Below are positions 10,752 to 20,116 of a DNA stretch of 43,641 bases, in pieces. Positions within the stretch are counted from its first letter, which is position 1. Every line of letters starts with the position of its first letter. This DNA comes from Gammaproteobacteria bacterium (lineage in GTDB: Bacteria > Pseudomonadota > Gammaproteobacteria > Enterobacterales > Kangiellaceae), in the NCBI GenBank assembly GCA_013373545.1, contig JABXHQ010000064.1, positions 1 to 43,641 of the forward strand, in the 5' to 3' direction. The notes under the pieces are model-generated. The model made no database searches. It was not told the origin of the DNA and was given only the letters and a program-made list of their open reading frames with translations. The position numbers and the translations under genes were made by a program.

Positions 10752-12959
10752 TTAGTGCTTGCGTTTTACTTCGGTTACATTCGAAATTTGACTTAACTGC
10801 GCCAAAACGCGCGACAATTTATCAGTATTTTCAACGTTGATCCGCAGCGTAATATTCACCGACTGCGATTTATGATCGGTAGATGTATTCATACTATCAA
10901 TACTTACCTTGGCATTAGCAAAAACAGTTGTAATATCTTTGAGCAAGCCTTTTCGATCGTAAGCGATAACATGAATGTCTGCAGAGTAAGTTTCTTTTTC
11001 TAACTTACCCCAACTGACCGCAATGAGTCGCTCTGGAGTTTGTTCACTTGCTTTTAAAATATAACTGCAGTCTTGGCGATGAACCGCAACGCCACGACCT
11101 TGAGTAATGTAACCTCGAATAGCATCACCAGGAACCGGTCGACAACAACCGGCAATTTTAGTCAATAGGCTACCAACCCCTTCAATTTGAATGCCATTGG
11201 TGCTGTTATGTCGGCGGTTATCGGCTGGTTTAAATACCGATTTCACCGGTTGAATAGATTCGCCTTTTGCCGAACGAATGCTATTGATAACTTGCGTCAT
11301 CCCGATATCGCCCGCCCCAATAGCGGCGTAGAGTTCCTCTTCGGAATGAAAGTTAAACTTCTGAGCCAAGGCTAATAAATCAACTTTATCAAAACCATGT
11401 CGCTGCAAATCTTTGTCTAAAATAGTGCGTCCGGCAGCGGCATTTTTATCCTTATCAAGGTGTCGAAACCATTGATGAATTTTAGAACGTGCGCGCGATG
11501 ACCGTATATAACCATTATGCGGATTGAGCCAGTCGCGACTGGGCTGGCCATTCTTAGTTGTTAAAATTTCAACTTGCTGCCCAGTTTTTAGTTTGTAAGT
11601 AAGTGGTACAATTTTTCCTGCAATTTTTGCACCTCGGCAATTATGCCCAACATCGGTATGAACATGGTAAGCAAAATCAACTGGGGTAGCGCCCATTGGC
11701 AAGTCAATGACCTTACCTTGGGGAGTAAAAACATAGATACGGTCTTCAATAACCGTATTACGAAAATCGTCAAGCATTTCACTTGCATCAACCACTTCTT
11801 CTTGCCAATCAAGCAGTTGACGTAGCCAAGAAATCTTCGCCTCAAAACCCGCTTGCTGCGCTTTAGCGCCTTCTTTATAGCGCCAATGTGCTGCCACGCC
11901 TAATTCAGATTCTTGATGCATGTCTTTTGTACGAATTTGGATTTCTAGGGTTTTACCCATCGGGCCGATAACCGCAGTATGCAATGATCGATAGCCGTTT
12001 TCTTTTGGGGTAGCAATATAGTCGTCAAACTCTTTCGGAATGTGTTTCCATAACCCATGAACAATTCCAAGAGCGGCATAGCATTGAGGAATTTCATCCA
12101 CCAGAATACGCACTGCTCGAACATCATATATTTCTTCAAAACCAACATTTTTGCGCTTCATTTTGCGCCAAATAGAATAGATATGTTTTGCACGCCCCAT
12201 CACATCGGCATTGTGAATACCTAACTTAGCAAGTTCTGACTGAATATCATTGAGCACTTGATTAACATATCGCTCACGATCGACACGACGCTCATCAAGT
12301 TGCTTAGCGATTGCTTTATATTGGGCCGGTTCTAAATAACGGAATGATAGATCTTCCATTTCCCACTTGAGCTGACCAACACCAAGCCGATTAGCCAGTG
12401 GCGCGTAAATGTCACTCATTTCGGTTGCAACTTGAACTCGAACCGATGGCTCTTCCTGTTTCACATTACGCAATACAACTAAACGTTCCGCAAGCTTAAC
12501 TAGCACCAGCCGCACATCATCAACCATGGCGAGTAGCATTTTGCGGAAATTATCCGTTTGATTTTGGTCACTTTTGCGATTTAGATTTTTGCTTTGCAGG
12601 GCAGAAATGGCGTCCATCGCCAGCACCCCATCGCACAACTTAGCGACCTCGGGATTTAACTTTTCCGCCAACGCCTCTTTTGTAATAACCCCGTGTTGAA
12701 ACATCGGATAAATAATTGCCGCCGACAAAGTGACCGCATCGACGTGTAAATGGATTAGCGTATCAGCAATCTCAAGTCCTTCACTAAAATAAGACTCAGC
12801 TGAAGCATTTTGACTAAACAACGCCTTGGCTAATGAGAAACTGGATTCGATAATCGCTTGTTGCTGTGCGGGGTATTTGAGCGGAATTTTTGCCAACCAC
12901 GTCTTGGGGTCGTCATTAACGCTAATGTTGTCAAAATGATTATCCGCTACCTTAACCAT
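10752..12959 (-). CDS. relA: GTP pyrophosphokinase RelA
   Basis: Ribosome-associated (p)ppGpp synthetase of the stringent response. 735 residues. The N-terminal pseudo-hydrolase HD region lacks the HD metal motif (SAAIIYPMFQHGVI), which is the RelA rather than SpoT pattern. The synthetase domain has GRAKHIYSIWRKM, YDVRAVRI, TPKENGYRSLHT and IQIRTKDMH. TGS (DRIYVFTPQGKVIDLPMGAT), the Cys-containing zinc-finger region (GCCRPVPGDAIRGY, HRQDC) and a C-terminal ACT domain follow. It sits 24 bp after rlmD and 11 bp before mazG, probably one operon. Confidence 0.97.
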   Translation of the reverse strand: MVKVADNHFDNISVNDDPKTWLAKIPLKYPAQQQAIIESSFSLAKALFSQNASAESYFSEGLEIADTLIHLHVDAVTLSAAIIYPMFQHGVITKEALAEKLNPEVAKLCDGVLAMDAISALQSKNLNRKSDQNQTDNFRKMLLAMVDDVRLVLVKLAERLVVLRNVKQEEPSVRVQVATEMSDIYAPLANRLGVGQLKWEMEDLSFRYLEPAQYKAIAKQLDERRVDRERYVNQVLNDIQSELAKLGIHNADVMGRAKHIYSIWRKMKRKNVGFEEIYDVRAVRILVDEIPQCYAALGIVHGLWKHIPKEFDDYIATPKENGYRSLHTAVIGPMGKTLEIQIRTKDMHQESELGVAAHWRYKEGAKAQQAGFEAKISWLRQLLDWQEEVVDASEMLDDFRNTVIEDRIYVFTPQGKVIDLPMGATPVDFAYHVHTDVGHNCRGAKIAGKIVPLTYKLKTGQQVEILTTKNGQPSRDWLNPHNGYIRSSRARSKIHQWFRHLDKDKNAAAGRTILDKDLQRHGFDKVDLLALAQKFNFHSEEELYAAIGAGDIGMTQVINSIRSAKGESIQPVKSVFKPADNRRHNSTNGIQIEGVGSLLTKIAGCCRPVPGDAIRGYITQGRGVAVHRQDCSYILKASEQTPERLIAVSWGKLEKETYSADIHVIAYDRKGLLKDITTVFANAKVSIDSMNTSTDHKSQSVNITLRINVENTDKLSRVLAQLSQISNVTEVKRKH

Positions 12960-12983
12960 AGATTGGTTCTGACCTCTTAAACT

Positions 12984-14315
12984 TTAACGTTCGAAAACAG
13001 CTATCGACTCCACATGTGCTGTGTGTGGAAACATATCCATCACACCGGCCAGCGTTAGTCGATAACCATGCTCTTTCAAAACTCCAGCATCACGGGCTAA
13101 CGTCGCCGGATTGCAAGATACATAGACAACTTTCTGCGCACCAAACTTCGGTAAATATTGAACCACATCCAGAGCACCGCTACGAGGGGGATCAATTAAT
13201 ATTTTATCAAATCCTTCTTTTGCCCAGTCTTTATCACTAAAGTCTTTTTGCAGATCGGCTTGATAAAAGTCAACGCCCGACAAATTATTTAGCTTAGCAT
13301 TTTCATAGCCTCTATCGACCATAGTTTGCACGCCTTCAACGCCAATAACATGCTCACTTCGAGTGGCCAAAGGAATAGTGAAATTTCCCAAACCACAAAA
13401 CAAATCCAGCACTCGCTCATGCGGCTGAGGATCCAATAGTTCAATGGCTCGACTTACCATTTGACGGTTAATTGAGGTGTTCACTTGAGTAAAGTCCAAC
13501 GGATGAAAACCCAAGGTAACAGCAAAGTCTGGAAGCTGATAAAACAATCGTTCGCGATCGTCTTCTGGTGCAATCTTATGCACCGTATCGGGCCCTTTGG
13601 GCTGCAAGTACAAATGAATATTGTGTTCTTCGGCGAAAGCAATCCAGGTTGCCTTATCACGGTCTGACAGCGGCTCCATATGACGCACAATAAATGCTAA
13701 TTCTTGGTCACTGGCGGCTAGTTCAATCTGCGGTGTAGATTGCTTCGCATCCATTGCCCCAATCATAGCTCTAAGTGGCATAATCAGTTCACTCACTCGT
13801 GGAACTAACACCGCACAAGACTCGATTTCCGCCAAAAAGTTACTGCGCTTTTCACGAAATCCAACCAAGCAAGATTCTTTCTTGGTTACATAGCGAACCC
13901 CCAAACGAGCCTTACTCCGATAACCTTCGGTTGCGGCTTGCATTGGCGGTAGCCACTGTTCCGGTTCTAATTTACCAAAATGAGCAAAATGCTCTTTGAG
14001 AATATCTTGTTTAAAAGCTATTTGCGCTGAGCTCGCCATGTGCTGCAAGCTGCAACCGCCACAAATCTCATAATGCTGGCAAGGCGGCACTTGTCGACTC
14101 GGCGATGGCTCAAGAATCGCAACCGCAAAACCTTCGTCAAACTTGCCATGAACCGCGCTGTAGCGCATAGTGACGGTTTCTCCTGGCAAGGCATTATCGA
14201 CAAATAAGGTTTTACCTTCATGCCGTGCGACTCCGCGCCCTTCATGGGATAAGGATTCAATCGTTACTTCAATCGTTTCGGTAGGAACCGGTTTTCTTTT
14301 GCGACGTCTCGCCAT
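12984..14315 (-). CDS. rlmD: 23S rRNA (uracil(1939)-C(5))-methyltransferase RlmD
   Basis: SAM-dependent methyltransferase for U1939 of 23S rRNA, carrying a 4Fe-4S cluster. The 443 residues start with a TRAM domain (IESLSHEGRGVAR). Cluster cysteines are visible as Cys79, Cys85 and Cys88 in CQHYEICGGCSLQH, with a further Cys in EIESCAVL. The methyltransferase domain shows DLFCGLGNFTIPLA, IDPPRSGA and the catalytic Cys in YVSCNPATLARD. The rlmD-relA order with divergent barA nearby matches E. coli. Confidence 0.97.
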   Translation of the reverse strand: MARRRKRKPVPTETIEVTIESLSHEGRGVARHEGKTLFVDNALPGETVTMRYSAVHGKFDEGFAVAILEPSPSRQVPPCQHYEICGGCSLQHMASSAQIAFKQDILKEHFAHFGKLEPEQWLPPMQAATEGYRSKARLGVRYVTKKESCLVGFREKRSNFLAEIESCAVLVPRVSELIMPLRAMIGAMDAKQSTPQIELAASDQELAFIVRHMEPLSDRDKATWIAFAEEHNIHLYLQPKGPDTVHKIAPEDDRERLFYQLPDFAVTLGFHPLDFTQVNTSINRQMVSRAIELLDPQPHERVLDLFCGLGNFTIPLATRSEHVIGVEGVQTMVDRGYENAKLNNLSGVDFYQADLQKDFSDKDWAKEGFDKILIDPPRSGALDVVQYLPKFGAQKVVYVSCNPATLARDAGVLKEHGYRLTLAGVMDMFPHTAHVESIAVFER

Positions 14316-14350
14316 AATTTTCGTATCTCAATACTATTGCTCGCGTTGGG

Positions 14351-15118
14351 TTAGCCCCACGCTTTAGCAAATTCAGTTAAATGCTCTTGTTCCGCGTGCT
14401 GTAACACGCTTCGCAATAGCTCACACTCTTTCTCATAAGTACGCTGATCAATGTGACCGCGCATTAATTCAAATTTTAGATAAACCAAATAGGTATTTAG
14501 CACATCGGTTTCACAGTAGTTTCGAATCGCTGCGATATCCCCCGCCTGATAGGCCTGCCATACTTTGCTACCACTCATCCCCATTTTGCCAGGAAAGCCT
14601 AGCATGGTCGCGATATGGTCCAATGGCGCGTTGGCGCGCCCAGTGTACAGCGCCAATAAATCCATCACATCGGTATGACGAGCGTGGTAACGGCTAATAT
14701 AGTTATTCCACTTGAATCCGGAATCCAAACCGCCGGTATCCCAATATTGCGCCGCAGCTACCCCATGCTTCAGCGCACGATAATGCAGCACCGGTAAATC
14801 GAATCCGGAACCATTCCATGACACCAAAACCGGAGAAAAACGATCAATACCATCGAAAAAACGCTTTATCAGCTCCTCTTCAGGCGAGTCTTCTTCCCCT
14901 AATGACCATACTTTTACCCGATCCTGCGCCCGAAACACCGCTGATATAGCCACTGTTTTGTGTAAGTAGTGGGGTAAGAAGTCACTGCCATTTTTTTGCC
15001 GATTCTTCAAGAACATAGCTTCAGCGACTTGTTCGTCCGGGAGATCGCCCAGCTCATAGATTAGGCGTCCGGTATCTACATCTGGCACAGTTTCAATGTC
15101 GAAGACAAATACATTCAT
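14351..15118 (-). CDS. PolB-like 3'-5' exonuclease (DNA_pol_B_exo2 family)
   Basis: Predicted DnaQ/RNase H-fold exonuclease of the family related to the proofreading domain of DNA polymerase II/B (PF10108). All three exonuclease motifs are visible: ExoI FDIETVPD, ExoII WNGSGFDLPVL, and ExoIII NYCETDVLNT. TDVMDLLA also fits. No polymerase domain is attached. The ATG at 15118 begins MNVFVFDIETVPD and is preferred over an in-frame GTG at 15130. The gene lies 35 bp upstream of rlmD and may share its transcript; its substrate is not established. Confidence 0.9.
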   Translation of the reverse strand: MNVFVFDIETVPDVDTGRLIYELGDLPDEQVAEAMFLKNRQKNGSDFLPHYLHKTVAISAVFRAQDRVKVWSLGEEDSPEEELIKRFFDGIDRFSPVLVSWNGSGFDLPVLHYRALKHGVAAAQYWDTGGLDSGFKWNNYISRYHARHTDVMDLLALYTGRANAPLDHIATMLGFPGKMGMSGSKVWQAYQAGDIAAIRNYCETDVLNTYLVYLKFELMRGHIDQRTYEKECELLRSVLQHAEQEHLTEFAKAWG

Positions 15119-15250
15119 TCTAAAACCCACGATATCGGCTGATAATATTTCTTATTTTCAACAGCTTAGTTTATTATGAAAGCGAAAGCAGGCATTGTAC
15201 CTGTATGTTATGCTAGCCACCACCGTTGGATGAAGGAACGAACCAATCAG

Positions 15251-16243
15251 ATGCCGGAATTAGCAAAAAAGATTTCTCTGCTATGGCTTTTCTTCGGATT
15301 AAGCTTTTTTGCAGCGTCGCTCGCCGCTGCTGCTAACAATGATGCGCCAGAATCACAGGCCGTGCCTCGGGTCGTGTTCGTGCTGGACAATCAAGCCGGT
15401 AACTATTTGCCTATTTTAAAAGGCTTTCGAGAATACTCTCGTAAGCAAGTTGGGCGGTTGATTCGCATTGATCTCATCAATAGTGAAAACCTCAGTCAGG
15501 CCGAGTTAGTCCAGCAGCTGTCTGGCAATTATGATTTAGCGGTCACGGTGGGTATCAGTGCCACCAAATCAGTCATCAATAATAAGTCGGATATTCCGGT
15601 CTTCGCGCTCAAAATTAACCAAGCGGAACTTCGAGCTCTACACCGAGCAGGTAGCAAAGCAGGACGTTTGGTTACTGGAATCTACCGCGACCAGCCCTTT
15701 GAACGCTATGCACAGCTGATTCAAGGTGCTCTACCGCAATATAAGCGTGTGGGAATATTGCTCAGTCAAAACAGCAAAACCTTAAAACCGGACTTTGATC
15801 GGGTCATGCGGCAGTTTCGCTTTGAACCCGTTGTGACGATTGTTCGACGCAATGACCTTCCGCAACGAGTGCTGGAACGATTAGCGAACCGCTCAGACAT
15901 TATCATTGCAATTTTCGACGATGATATTTACTCACCCGATAATGTAAAAAGTCATTTGCTGACCGCATTTCGTCATCAAATCCCCATGATCGGAGTGACT
16001 CGTGGCTACACCGAAATCGGCGCTGTCGCTGCCCTTTATTCAGATGACTACGAATTAGGCAACCAAACCGCCCGGCAAGCGATTAAAATTTTAGATTTAA
16101 ACACCGAGCGTTTAGCTCCGGTGTTTCCGGACACGTTTAAACTCAGAGTGAACTATAATGTGTTGAGGTCATTTGGAATTACCAGCCTAGATGAAGCCCA
16201 ATTGGCTCAACAAATTCAACAAACCAAAATAATGACAGAATGA
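15251..16243 (+). CDS. Periplasmic substrate-binding protein paired with BarA
   Basis: Predicted exported binding protein resembling the ABC_sub_bind family (PF04392). The ATG at 15251 gives a good signal peptide (KKISLLWLFFGLSFFAASLAAAA) and 330 residues, with AAGGAA 12 bp upstream. In-frame ATGs at 15176 and 15230 are less likely: a possible -10 TATTAT at 15172-15177 overlaps the first. The mature part has the two-lobed pattern: VVFVLDNQAGNYLPILKGF, LAVTVGISATKSVIN, RVGILLSQNSKTLKPDF, DIIIAIFDDDIYSP, IPMIGVTRGYTEIGAVAALYSDD. No transporter permease or ATPase is nearby. barA begins five bases after its stop, which suggests a sensory rather than transport role. Confidence 0.75.
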   Translation: MPELAKKISLLWLFFGLSFFAASLAAAANNDAPESQAVPRVVFVLDNQAGNYLPILKGFREYSRKQVGRLIRIDLINSENLSQAELVQQLSGNYDLAVTVGISATKSVINNKSDIPVFALKINQAELRALHRAGSKAGRLVTGIYRDQPFERYAQLIQGALPQYKRVGILLSQNSKTLKPDFDRVMRQFRFEPVVTIVRRNDLPQRVLERLANRSDIIIAIFDDDIYSPDNVKSHLLTAFRHQIPMIGVTRGYTEIGAVAALYSDDYELGNQTARQAIKILDLNTERLAPVFPDTFKLRVNYNVLRSFGITSLDEAQLAQQIQQTKIMTE

Positions 16244-16248
16244 AGTAG

Positions 16249-19035
16249 ATGTTTAACTGGGGAATTCGAACGCGCGTATTGTTATTGGCCTTGATTCCAA
16301 CCGGCCTTATCGCCTTAGTTATGGGCGTTTATTTTATTGGTGCGCGCGTAAACGATTTAAAAAGTACTCAACTGGATCGTGGACTAACGGTTGCTCGCAA
16401 CTTAGCCTATGCCAGTGAATACGGTGTCAGCATTGCGAACTACCCAATCGTAAAACGCTTAATCGACTTAGCCCAAGACGGCGACGAAGACATCACTGCG
16501 ATTATGGTATTCGACCGCTATAACCGTCCATTTGCATCAGCGGGTACCCGTCAACAAAAAGAATTATTGCAAGCTAGCAATAATCGACTGCCAGAAAGTG
16601 AGAGTTACACCGCGGTTGAATCTGGAGTAATTATCCGCGCCCCTATTTTCTCGACCCCGTCGGTGGTAGAAGAGCGCCTCGAAAACCGTACCGCAGAAGA
16701 ACCCGTGATTGGTTATGTTGCCATTCATATGACCAAAGATTTTTCATCACTGCGTCAATATGAAACGGTTATCGCGTCAATTATTATTCTGTTAACCGGA
16801 TTGGCTGTGGGTGGTTTCTTGGCACAACGAATGGCACGCACCGTTACCACTCCGGTTATTCAATTAGCTCATGCGGTAAATCGAATTAAGGAAGGCAAGC
16901 TGAACACTCGGGTTAATGGTCAAGCAACGGGTGAACTGGAAACCTTAATGGGCGGTGTTAACGATATGGCGACTTCGTTATACGAAGCGCGCGAGGAAAT
17001 GCAACAAGCTATTGAGCAAGCAACTTCAGATCTTAGCCAAACCCTCGAAACACTCGAAGTTCAAAATGTTGAGCTCGATATTGCGCGTAAACAAGCGCTA
17101 GAGGCCAGCCGTGTAAAATCTGAATTCTTAGCGAATATGAGTCATGAAATCCGAACGCCAATGAACGGTGTCATCGGGTTTGCGAACTTACTGCTGCGCA
17201 CCGACCTTGACGATAAACAGCGCGAATTCCTGCTAACCATTCATAAGTCTGCCAACAACCTCTTGTCTATTATTGATGACATTCTCGACTTCTCTAAAAT
17301 TGAAGCAGGAAAGATGGAGCTTGATGAAGCAACGGTGGACATTCGCGAGTGTGTTGACGATGTATTAAACTTAATTGCACCACTAGCGCAAGAAAAAGAG
17401 TTGGAAATTGCGGCACTCATTTATTCCGACGTCCCCGATACCATCCTCGGCGACCAAGTACGATTAAAACAAGTGCTAACCAATTTAGTTAATAATGCGG
17501 TGAAGTTTACCGAACAAGGTTCGATAATTGTTCGCGTTATGCTGGAAGATGAAAATGACCAGCAAGTTAACCTTAAGTTTACCGTTAGTGATACCGGAAT
17601 CGGTATGTCACAAGAACAACAAAATGTTTTATTCCAAGCATTCAGCCAAGCGGATACGACGACTACCCGTCGCTTTGGGGGTACCGGTTTAGGACTCGTA
17701 ATTTCGAAGAAACTGGTCGAAAAAATGGGCGGCGAAATTGGCTTAAGCAGCGCACCTAACGAAGGATCAAATTTTTGGTTTAACATTCGGGTTAACCGCG
17801 ACTTTGATGCTTTAATTGAGCAAGAAGCGTCAGTTAATTTTCTTGAAGAGAAACGAATCCTATTTTATCAACCGCGTGAATTCACTCGTTTGTCGATTGG
17901 CCACATGTTAGAAAAATGGCAAATGCGAGTACGTATTAGCGACGATCTAGAAGAGCTAGCTCGGCAAGTTGAACACGCCGCGAATACGCAAAAAACGGTT
18001 AATTACTTATTAATCGATTGTGACCAATTTGAGCAAAACAAAACCCTTTATAGTCATATTTTCGAAGTCGCCTTAAATCAATTGAACTGTGCTATTTTGG
18101 CTCTGATTGCAAACCCCGATAATAAAACCAATCAACGTCTTATTAGCTTTGGCGTACACGATGTTATCAGTCGGCCGGTCGCTTTTAAACAATTAAACCA
18201 TGCGCTACTTGAATTGCTCGATGAAGATCAACGAACGCAAATAAAGCAAACCGAAGCTGCGGTAGCATCGCCTTTTGAATCGTTGAAAATTTTAGCGGTA
18301 GACGATAACGATGCAAATTTAAAACTCATAACAGCTTTTCTCGATGACTATCAAGTTGATTTAACTACCGCAACCAATGGTGTTGAAGCGGTTGAAGCGT
18401 GTAGCCATGATCGGTTCGACTTAGTCTTTATGGATATTCAAATGCCAGAAATGGACGGTGTTGAAGCGACCCGTCGCATTCGCAAATCAAAGTTAAATCA
18501 ACGTACTCCTATTGTTGCGCTCACTGCACATGCGATGATGGGTGAACGAGAAAAACTGCTTTCCGAAGGGATGAATGACTACTTAACCAAACCCATTGGC
18601 TTGGAGCAAATTGAGGAAACTTTGTATAAATGGACACACGGTAAACAAGTTTCAAAAACTTCGGATCAAGCCGCACCCGCCAACTCATTAGATGACCGTT
18701 CAATCAGTTGGTCGATGTGTTTAAAAATGGCTGGCGGTAAAAAAGATCTCGCTGCCGACATGCTAAAAATGTTGGTGGAGCATATGCCCGAAGCTGAACG
18801 TCAAATAGCCGAAGCTTTCACTGCCAAAGACGAGTCTGAATTAATTTCAGCGGTGCATAAATTTCACGGCGCAACCTGCTATGTCGGCGTACCAATGCTC
18901 AAACAGATTTCTAATGATTACGAAACAGAGCTTAAGACAGCCGGTATCAACTCGGCCAAAGTAACCAAGCTGCATGAAGATTTACAACAAGAAATGGCAC
19001 GCGTGGTTGAAACTTACCAGAAAGATTATTGCTAA
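16249..19035 (+). CDS. barA: Hybrid sensor histidine kinase BarA/GacS type
   Basis: Tripartite inner-membrane kinase that would phosphorylate a UvrY/GacA regulator controlling CsrA-binding small RNAs. 928 residues: TM1 about 8-28, a periplasmic sensor region, TM2 about 174-196, HAMP, and coiled coil. The HisKA domain has His299 in [11 protein letters not shown], and the HATPase shows [11 protein letters not shown] and [11 protein letters not shown] degenerate receiver-like stretch lacking an acceptor Asp (about 540-660) is followed by a true receiver with Asp729 in [11 protein letters not shown], and an HPt domain with His870 in [10 protein letters not shown]. Its stop overlaps the convergent MarR-GNAT stop by four bases. 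Position beside rlmD-relA is as in E. coli. Confidence 0.95.
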   Translation: MFNWGIRTRVLLLALIPTGLIALVMGVYFIGARVNDLKSTQLDRGLTVARNLAYASEYGVSIANYPIVKRLIDLAQDGDEDITAIMVFDRYNRPFASAGTRQQKELLQASNNRLPESESYTAVESGVIIRAPIFSTPSVVEERLENRTAEEPVIGYVAIHMTKDFSSLRQYETVIASIIILLTGLAVGGFLAQRMARTVTTPVIQLAHAVNRIKEGKLNTRVNGQATGELETLMGGVNDMATSLYEAREEMQQAIEQATSDLSQTLETLEVQNVELDIARKQALEASRVKSEFLANMSHEIRTPMNGVIGFANLLLRTDLDDKQREFLLTIHKSANNLLSIIDDILDFSKIEAGKMELDEATVDIRECVDDVLNLIAPLAQEKELEIAALIYSDVPDTILGDQVRLKQVLTNLVNNAVKFTEQGSIIVRVMLEDENDQQVNLKFTVSDTGIGMSQEQQNVLFQAFSQADTTTTRRFGGTGLGLVISKKLVEKMGGEIGLSSAPNEGSNFWFNIRVNRDFDALIEQEASVNFLEEKRILFYQPREFTRLSIGHMLEKWQMRVRISDDLEELARQVEHAANTQKTVNYLLIDCDQFEQNKTLYSHIFEVALNQLNCAILALIANPDNKTNQRLISFGVHDVISRPVAFKQLNHALLELLDEDQRTQIKQTEAAVASPFESLKILAVDDNDANLKLITAFLDDYQVDLTTATNGVEAVEACSHDRFDLVFMDIQMPEMDGVEATRRIRKSKLNQRTPIVALTAHAMMGEREKLLSEGMNDYLTKPIGLEQIEETLYKWTHGKQVSKTSDQAAPANSLDDRSISWSMCLKMAGGKKDLAADMLKMLVEHMPEAERQIAEAFTAKDESELISAVHKFHGATCYVGVPMLKQISNDYETELKTAGINSAKVTKLHEDLQQEMARVVETYQKDYC

Positions 19036-19985
19036 GATTGTTGATAAACCATATAAACATCAGCCCGCGCATACTTTGAGTCGCCACTAGGATGAGGCTG
19101 ATGACTAAAGCCTAAGGATTCATATAATTTTATTGCTGGCTTTAACTGGCTGTTAGACTCTAAGAATAACTGTGACTCGGGCATTTGTTGGTATTGATGC
19201 AACACATAATTGAGTAGCTGACGACCAAGCCCACAATGACGGTAGCGCCGTTCCACTGCCATTTTGGACAACTCTAATACATTTTCTCCGGCCTTGATTA
19301 GGGCACAGGTTGCCACATTTTTGCCGTCAATTTTACCCATAAAAATACGGCCACCCGGCTCAATGATATATTGCAGCGGATTACTCAAAACCGTTTTGTC
19401 GTGCTCTTCAATATAGAAATATTCGCTCAGCCATTGGTAGTTCAAATCACGAAAGTCTTCGCTGTCAGCAGCTTCAAACTCATGAATCGATAACTCGCCA
19501 CTTTGTTTACGAGTTAGATGATCAGTCAAGGTTTGGCTAAACGGCCGTTGCGTTAACGCCTGTTCTAAACCACACAATGTTTGATGTACGAGCCCATCAC
19601 GGCCCAAATGCTCCGTTAAAGACGCCTCGATCACGCCAAGTAATGGTTCAATTTGATCGAGAAAGGTATACCCTTGCGGAGTAAGGCTCATTAAGCGCTT
19701 CCGATCATCTTTCGGATCAGGAACATCAAACACCCAACCTTTGGCAATCAGTTTACGACTCAGCTGTACCACGGCTGGGTGGGTTTGACCCAGTTTCTGC
19801 GCCAACTGGGTCACCGAGATATGTCCATTGTCACGAATGAGCATAAGACACGGTAGTTGCCGCGCACCGATTTCAATGCCCTGTAAACGATAAAATTTGT
19901 CGACTTCTCGGGTCAGCTCATCGCTCAACTTGCGAAATAAACTGCCTAAGGTTAGACAGCCATAGTCACTCAAAGACTTATCCAT
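19032..19985 (-). CDS. MarR-family regulator fused to GNAT acetyltransferase
   Basis: 317 residues from the ATG at 19985, which has GGA upstream and lies just downstream of a near-consensus promoter. The longer reading frame to 20099 would start upstream of that promoter and is rejected. The N-terminal half is a winged helix-turn-helix of MarR type ([36 protein letters not shown]). The C-terminal half, about residue 165 onward, is a GNAT fold with the acetyl-CoA loop [14 protein letters not shown] and [17 protein letters not shown]. Such fusions are a known architecture. The ligand, the acetylated substrate and targets are unknown. Confidence 0.88.
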   Translation of the reverse strand: MDKSLSDYGCLTLGSLFRKLSDELTREVDKFYRLQGIEIGARQLPCLMLIRDNGHISVTQLAQKLGQTHPAVVQLSRKLIAKGWVFDVPDPKDDRKRLMSLTPQGYTFLDQIEPLLGVIEASLTEHLGRDGLVHQTLCGLEQALTQRPFSQTLTDHLTRKQSGELSIHEFEAADSEDFRDLNYQWLSEYFYIEEHDKTVLSNPLQYIIEPGGRIFMGKIDGKNVATCALIKAGENVLELSKMAVERRYRHCGLGRQLLNYVLHQYQQMPESQLFLESNSQLKPAIKLYESLGFSHQPHPSGDSKYARADVYMVYQQS

Positions 19986-20000
19986 ATTAAATCCGTTACA

Positions 20001-20048
20001 AATTACGTAATTCCTTTCTTTTATAGCGTTTGCTTGGCAAGCTGTCAA
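20001..20048 (-). promoter_or_regulatory. MarR-GNAT promoter with two palindromic operator candidates
   Basis: Minus-strand -35 TTGACA (20043-20048), a 17-bp spacer and -10 TATAAA (20020-20025) form a near-consensus sigma-70 promoter. GCTTGGCAAGC, an odd palindrome with 5-bp arms, fills 20032-20042 inside the spacer. AATTACGTAATT, a perfect 12-bp palindrome, occupies 20001-20012 at the expected start site. Either is placed where a MarR protein would repress its own gene. The elements are seen; the regulation is inferred. Confidence 0.7.
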
Positions 20049-20073
20049 TTGAGCAAGATGGAGAAGTGTGGCA

Positions 20074-20106
20074 AAGCGCTTTGCCGGCAAGGCCCGCAAA
20101 GCGCTT
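20074..20106 (-). terminator. Strong hairpin after the NatAB operon
   Basis: Perfect 11-bp arms AAGCGCTTTGC (20074-20084) and GCAAAGCGCTT (20096-20106) enclose an 11-base loop, 10 bp past the natB-like stop. The proximal arm is also part of a separate 16-bp palindrome GGCAAAGCGCTTTGCC (20070-20085), so two foldings compete. There is no U-tract. It likely ends or stabilises the natAB transcript before the MarR promoter. Confidence 0.5.
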
Positions 20107-20116
20107 AGAGATTGGA

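Noticed and set aside
19986-20099. Longer N-terminus for the MarR-GNAT protein
   Set aside because: The extension would begin upstream of the near-consensus promoter and encode no family sequence.
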